From Clostridia bacterium (GTDB lineage: Bacteria; Bacillota; Clostridia; Christensenellales; Borkfalkiaceae): 64,000 nt of DNA. The stretch's first letter is position 1. Every line of letters begins with the position of its first letter. The translations under genes and the position numbers were made by a program. Positions 60,458 through 64,000 of this stretch are shown here, piece after piece. The notes beneath the pieces were generated by a model, which was not told the origin of the DNA, did not search any database, and saw only the letters and a program-made list of their open reading frames with translations. The stretch is from the NCBI GenBank assembly GCA_017621735.1, contig JAGASM010000027.1:1-64000 (forward strand), given 5' to 3'.

Positions 60458-60501
60458 CTTACGCTTGCGAAAAATGTAGATTAATGCCAATACGAGCGCC
60501 C

Positions 60502-60548
60502 CCTGTTCGGATTTTGAAAAACAAAAATTCAAAATTCGAAACAGGAGG
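60502..60548 (+). promoter_or_regulatory. Hairpin overlapping the ribosome site of the sigma-like gene
   Basis: CCTGTT-CGGATTTTGAA (60502-60518) pairs with TTCAAAATTCGAAACAGG (60528-60545), about 17 bp with one bulge. Its 3' arm ends in AGG, the first part of the AGGAGG site (60543-60548). Confidence 0.6.
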
Positions 60549-60558
60549 ACAGAGTAGA

Positions 60559-61008
60559 TGGCAACAATAGAATACAAATTTTCAGACGGTCACATAGAAG
60601 AAATCGAGGTGACGGAAGAGTTCAAAGAAGCATACGAATTTGAACTTGTATTGGAAAATTTATCGACAAAAGGAACGGGCGGGAATTCCTACGAGCCACG
60701 ATTGGTCATTGGATAAAATTATGGATGACGGGATCAATTACGCAGCGAAAAACAATCCTTTGGAATCGGTATTGGAAAAGGAGAAAAAGCGCGAACGATG
60801 GCAGAAGATGTTAGACTGTCTGACCAAAAAACAGCGGGCGGTATATGTTCTGCATAAAAAGGGCTATACCCAACGGCAGATATCAAAGAAATTACATATA
60901 GCGTTGGGCTCGGTGAACGAGCGGTTACAGAACGCCAGAAAAAATATTTTTAAGTTTTTTTTCGGAAAACCCGAACATTTAGCAGTTTTTTGTTCAACGG
61001 ATAAGTGA
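60559..61008 (+). pseudogene. Sigma-70 region-4-like regulator, frameshifted
   Basis: Frame 1 from ATG 60559 (site AGGAGG, start MATIEYKFSDGHIEEIEVTE) runs only to a stop at about 60715. The natural continuation YWKIYRQKERAG, HDWSLDKIMDDGINYAAK and the sigma region-4 helix-turn-helix (LTKKQRAVYVLHKKGYTQRQ, then ISKKLHIALGSVNERLQNARKN) lie in another frame from about 60640 to 61008. One inserted or lost base near 60640-60650 explains this. Such sigma-like genes are common in integrative elements, where they often regulate transfer. Confidence 0.7.
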
Positions 61009-61133
61009 AGGGGTACGGCGTGCCGTGGGAACGCAAAGTGTTTGGCGAACGTTATGAAACGCAGCGGCAGCTCTTGTATGAATTGCCGTTGTTTACCGAT
61101 CTGATTGAGGTGGATGATGAGCAAAGAACCTGA
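61005..61133 (+). CDS. Small helical protein, function unknown
   Basis: 42 residues from GTG 61005, overlapping the sigma-like stop (GTGA) and the start of the next gene. Sequence VKGYGVPWERKVFGERYETQ, then RQLLYELPLFTDLIEVDDEQRT. The base composition and overlaps with both neighbours support a real, translationally coupled gene. No known family recognised. Confidence 0.5.
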   Translation: MKGYGVPWERKVFGERYETQRQLLYELPLFTDLIEVDDEQRT

Positions 61134-61488
61134 AAATTTAATCTTGGAACAAGTTCCGGACAATGGCGTTCGGGAAATTTTATATCTTCTGCACGACAGA
61201 GACGTGCCGATATATTATTCCCGCAACCGCAAAATACCGGACAGAGATAATGTTTACCGATTCCCTGAAATCACGGTTTTGGTCACGCCGAATCGGGAAC
61301 AGGAACAGTATATCGAAGGGCGGGTACTGAATCTTTACGACGAACTGTCACCCAATCTGAAAGACTTTGCCGAAGAGGTTTTTGCCTGCAATTCTCTCGT
61401 CGGGGCTGTGCGCGTATTCAAAGAACTGCTTACGCAGCACGATCTGCCTGACGGGACGGGACAATCAGATGTGAGGAGTGAAACATGA
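61117..61488 (+). CDS. Small protein, function unknown
   Basis: 123 residues. Start at ATG 61117 (61114 also possible), after GAGGTGG. Acidic, mixed alpha/beta look: VREILYLLHDRDVPIYYSRN, VLVTPNREQEQYIEGRVL, LKDFAEEVFACNSLVGAVRVFKELL. No signal peptide. The C-terminus overlaps the next gene (ATGA). Typical of conserved small genes beside excisionase in clostridial integrative elements; job unknown. Confidence 0.6.
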   Translation: MSKEPENLILEQVPDNGVREILYLLHDRDVPIYYSRNRKIPDRDNVYRFPEITVLVTPNREQEQYIEGRVLNLYDELSPNLKDFAEEVFACNSLVGAVRVFKELLTQHDLPDGTGQSDVRSET

Positions 61489-61754
61489 CGAGAGGAAGAA
61501 TAGCAATTATATCACCGGACGGAAGACTGGTGACCAGCGTAGAGTTTAACGGCGATATGTATTACAAGGACGGACACGGAGAAGAGGTGTTCTCGGGACT
61601 GGACGACATCGAAAGCGAAGAAGAGTTTATTGATTTCGTCACGGAATTCAATCGCGAGCATTTCGGATATACGGACAGAGAACTCTGGTATTGCTGCGAG
61701 AATGAATGTTTTGATTTGCGGCACGACTATTACGACAACTGGTTTTCCGATTAG
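61485..61754 (+). CDS. Small acidic protein, function unknown (5' part of an interrupted frame)
   Basis: 89 residues, start overlapping the previous stop. Sequence RGRIAIISPDGRLVTSVEFN, GDMYYKDGHGEEVFSGLDDI, then DYYDNWFSD before TAG 61752. The frame after this TAG stays open for another 172 codons and reads on naturally (IYVKNLSDQAQTF). The TAG may therefore be a nonsense mutation in one longer gene. If it is a normal stop, this is a complete 89-residue protein. Confidence 0.55.
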   Translation: MTRGRIAIISPDGRLVTSVEFNGDMYYKDGHGEEVFSGLDDIESEEEFIDFVTEFNREHFGYTDRELWYCCENECFDLRHDYYDNWFSD

Positions 61755-62270
61755 ATTTATGTAAAAAATCTTTCCGATCAAGCGCAGACATTCATTGACT
61801 GCAGCGGAGAAAAAGTAATACTCGGAGAAGGAGAGCGTGCGGCGTTCTATTTCGGAGAATACATAGCGGGTTGCAAGGAAGATTTTCTGAAACGGATATT
61901 CCTTGAAGATTTACAGGAACTTAAAGAGAACCTGACGTACAACCACGACGATAATTATAGAAAAATGTATAACCGCTGTCGGGAATATGACGATGAAACG
62001 AGGGAAGACGTATGCGATATGATCGATCGGTATGATTTCGTGTACGACGAAACGCTGGAGTTTATAGTCCGCGAAAACGCAGACGATTTTGCAAGGTTGT
62101 TCTATTTCATGAAGGGCGTGGAGCATATCAACAACGATATTTATATTTTGGACGGATACGGAAATTTGAGAAACGTCGATAAAGGGGATTTTGAAAATCT
62201 GATCGACGACATTGCATACCGTATCGACAGGGAGTTGTCGCCCCCGAAACATAACTTTTCTATGGGGTAA
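61755..62270 (+). pseudogene. Downstream part of the interrupted frame
   Basis: In frame with 61485-61754 across TAG 61752-61754. No ATG, GTG or TTG exists in this frame until ATG 61965, so the first 70 codons (ILGEGERAAFYFGEYIAGCK and more) lack a start. From ATG 61965 a 101-residue protein could be made (MYNRCREYDDETREDVCDMIDRYDF...). A single nonsense mutation in a 261-codon gene explains this best. Confidence 0.6.
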
Positions 62271-62273
62271 AAA

Positions 62274-62510
62274 ATGAAAAAATATCAAAGCAATGTAAAT
62301 ATGGAACAGTTAATCGGGCTTGAAGTCAAAAGGCTGTCGGAATTATTCGGCAAATCGTTTCTTGATTGCGACGATATCGTAAAAATCACCGGGTTAGGAA
62401 GAGATAATGTTCGCGCTATGATGGACGGATATCATTTTTCCGTAACAAAAATCGGAAAACGGAAAGTGGTCAGCATTTTGGCTTTCGTTACTTGGCAAAT
62501 GGCACAGTAA
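62274..62510 (+). CDS. Excisionase-like HTH protein
   Basis: 78 residues, small and basic, placed 13 bp before the integrase. SFLDCDDIVKITGLGRDNVR-type start of a winged helix (sequence positions about 31-50), then FSVTKIGKRKVVSILAFV (beta wing). This matches excisionase/MerR-like proteins that bend DNA for excision. It could also serve as a regulator of int. It has no stop or frame damage. Confidence 0.7.
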   Translation: MKKYQSNVNMEQLIGLEVKRLSELFGKSFLDCDDIVKITGLGRDNVRAMMDGYHFSVTKIGKRKVVSILAFVTWQMAQ

Positions 62511-62523
62511 TCGGGAGAGAATA

Positions 62524-63577
62524 ATGGCACGAAAAAAGACGGTAAAAAAGAAGCGTTCCAACAACGAAGGAACTATTGTGCAATTAGCGAACGGCAAACG
62601 GCGGGCGCAAATCAGTTTAGGATATAAAGGAAACGGAACTCGAAACAGACCTTTGGAAGTATTCAATACGCAACAGGAAGCAATCGCCTGGAAAAATAAA
62701 ATGAAGGTCATGGCGGAAGAATACGGTGCAGAAAGCATTGTCGATACAAGCGGTATATTCGTTCCGAAATATCATCAATGGCTACTGAATGAAAAGAAAG
62801 GGGAAGTATACTCTCCGCAGTTCAAAACGATTATGCGCCATTATACAAACCATATCAAACCTTATTTTCGGAAATACAAAATCAAAGAAATGACGAAGAG
62901 CGTTATGCAGGAGTTTTTTCGGAAATTGGAAAGAGAGGAAGTCGGACGTGAAACGCGGAGGAAAATAAAAGGCGAATTGCGGCAACTCGCCTATGCGCAA
63001 TCCTGTGGACGGGGTTAAAATCGAAACGGTAAAAAAGGTCGAAGAGATCGATCCGCAAGCATTGCTTAATCAGGAAGAGTATAAAGCCGTGCCAAAGGAG
63101 TTGCGCAGTCGATTTTTAAAAGCGTTGGATGAAGAAAAAAACAGTCCCTTCTTGAAACCGTTGTGTTATCTGATGTATTTTGCAGGAAATAGAGTCGGGG
63201 AGGCGCTGGCTTACCAATGGAAAGATTTCAATTTTGAGCGAAGATTTTTCTTTGTTTATAAATCCCTTACGAAAGAGTACGAATTCGATGAACAGGGCGA
63301 AGTCATAGGAACGGGGAAAACAGTTCTCAAACCGCCGAAATCCAAGGAAGGAATTCGTCCACTTCCGTTGTTGGATATTTTGTACGAGGTTATGATGGAA
63401 TGGTATGATTATAGGAAAGCGCAGGAAAAGGTATCGGGATTATCCTTTACGGGACCAGACGATTATGTATTTTCGACAAATCAAGGTAAAATGCGTACGG
63501 AAGGGGGGACATATACAATATTCCGTAGATTTTTAGTTATAAAACCAAAAGGAGAAAATAATGATTTTAACATTTGA
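62524..63577 (+). pseudogene. Tyrosine integrase, frameshifted and cut off before the catalytic end
   Basis: Two frames: 62524-63018 (SAM-like N-terminal DNA-binding part: basic start, AQISLGYKGNGTRNRPLEVF, core-binding region HIKPYFRKYKIKEM) and 62993-63577 (catalytic domain: RNPVDGVKIETVKK, LMYFAGNRVGEALAYQWKDF with the first Arg, and PPKSKEGIRPLPLLD with the hairpin Lys). They join near 62990 with a shift and probably a small loss. After IFRRFLVIKPKG the frame stops at 63577; the H-x-x-R, H/W and Tyr nucleophile boxes are missing. This is a dead integrase. Its position beside the island end and Xis-like gene fits its former role at tRNA-Thr. Confidence 0.85.
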
Positions 63578-63650
63578 CGGAGCGGCGTTAAAAGCTAAAG
63601 ATTATCCGATAAAAAAGGGAAAATATGCGCCGGGCACGCGGGACGATTGA
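63561..63650 (+). CDS. Short ORF after the integrase remnant
   Basis: 29 residues (MILTFDGAALKAKDYPIKKG...) with a good site (AGGAG, 9 bp upstream). It overlaps the integrase end. It looks like the N-terminus of a longer protein cut by a deletion, or a small real gene. Family not recognised. Confidence 0.35.
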   Translation: MILTFDGAALKAKDYPIKKGKYAPGTRDD

Positions 63651-63896
63651 CGTAAATTGTACGCAGATTACGGTCCGTCGTACTTTTCTTTTGATTATGT
63701 TTTATCTATATGCTCTCTGATTCCGAAAGCCGTTTTTTAAACTTACACGTCTGCGACTTTCCGCAAAGGGAAGTAAAGAAAACTAAATAAAAAAAGAATT
63801 GTTAGCAGAGGCGTTTCTTATTGACGAACCGCAAAATAAAGTGGTTTAATATAGTAAAAGTAGAAAGAAAATACTGCCTAAATAGATTTAATTCTA
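63651..63896. other. Intergenic, no gene seen
   Basis: AT-rich, no ORF with a ribosome site; the right end motifs follow. No tRNA fragment is visible up to 64000. Confidence 0.55.
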
Positions 63897-63952
63897 TTTT
63901 AGTGGCACACGCATTGGTACACGGGATTGCTTCAAGTACAATATATTGTGTT
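63897..63952 (-). repeat. Right inverted end motifs of the island
   Basis: TTTTAGTGGCACAC (63897-63910) and CAATATATTGTGTT (63939-63952), the reverse complements of the left motifs in mirror order. A partial third copy of the ATATATTG motif lies near 63975. The window ends 48 bp past the last motif. Confidence 0.75.
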
Positions 63953-64000
63953 ATTCCTATAATATAAACACTATATATTGTTGTTTTTGGGATTGCCATC

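Larger units (their letters stand above)
33930..64000. mobile_element. Genomic island inserted at tRNA-Thr, right end near or beyond the window edge
   Basis: The left edge is the half tRNA (33930-33976). Inner end motifs at 33997-34083 recur inverted at 63897-63952. The right part carries a broken tyrosine integrase, an excisionase-like gene, a decayed sigma-like gene and conserved small genes of unknown function. Between them lies about 26 kb of carbohydrate genes with its own AraC regulator. Codon use differs from the left flank. Conjugation genes are absent, so it would be a non-self-transmissible island, or a defective integrative element. Confidence 0.75.

Noticed and set aside
61752-61754. 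TAG as pyrrolysine or other recoded codon
   Set aside because: TAG is the stop of other intact genes (47067-47069, 57772-57774) and no recoding element is visible; a mutation is simpler.

Overview
The window looks like a chromosome segment of an anaerobic, low-GC Gram-positive (Clostridia-type) gut bacterium. Support for this: many lipobox lipoproteins and no outer-membrane genes, consensus sigma-A promoters (TTGACA-17-TATAAT), AGGAGG-type ribosome binding sites, an ACT regulator of the iron-only-hydrogenase type, and a two-gene SufC/SufB-type Fe-S module without the other suf genes. I cannot name the species.

Layout. (1) 1-7.65 kb: the tail of a LuxR-type regulator, then a co-directional set of five genes. 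Three carry zinc-ribbon modules and two are lipoproteins, one of about 1,238 residues with cysteine-rich repeats and Ig-like domains. Helically phased TACCCG boxes precede the first gene. (2) 7.7-8.35 kb: a decayed rolling-circle Rep remnant beside the 3' end of tRNA-Ser(GGA). (3) 8.4-33.9 kb: core-like chromosome. It holds a GH51 arabinofuranosidase lipoprotein, malic enzyme plus an HNH-like protein, prs, pth, mfd, a PrsA-like foldase, uppP, a YjzC-like small protein and a ferritin-like protein. These are followed by a radical-SAM/DUF4130 DNA-metabolism pair, a two-component system, a membrane-anchored protein of unknown function, sufC/sufB, a CotH-like lipoprotein, and an ACT regulator with an NMT1/SsuA-type ABC importer.

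(4) 33.93 kb to the window end: an integrated island. Its left edge is the 3' half of a tRNA-Thr(GGT) gene. Both ends carry the same two short motifs in inverted orientation. A broken tyrosine integrase, an excisionase-like HTH gene and a decayed sigma-like gene lie at the right end. The cargo is a carbohydrate locus: AraC regulator, ABC importer without its own ATPase, secreted GH43, a CBM9/DOMON-like lipoprotein, a triple-module lipoprotein and a SASA acetylesterase. Cytoplasmic enzymes follow (GH42, GH3, GtaA-like, GH78 rhamnosidase), then rhaB-rhaA-rhaD. Three leftovers of GH2 genes lie between these parts. A natural reading is deacetylation and trimming of a rhamnose-rich glycan such as rhamnogalacturonan outside the cell, import of oligomers, cytoplasmic hydrolysis, and rhamnose catabolism to dihydroxyacetone phosphate and lactaldehyde. 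The island's mobility genes are mutated, so it looks stranded while the cargo is intact.

Glutamine codons differ between regions: core genes use mostly CAA, island genes use CAG often. This fits separate origins.
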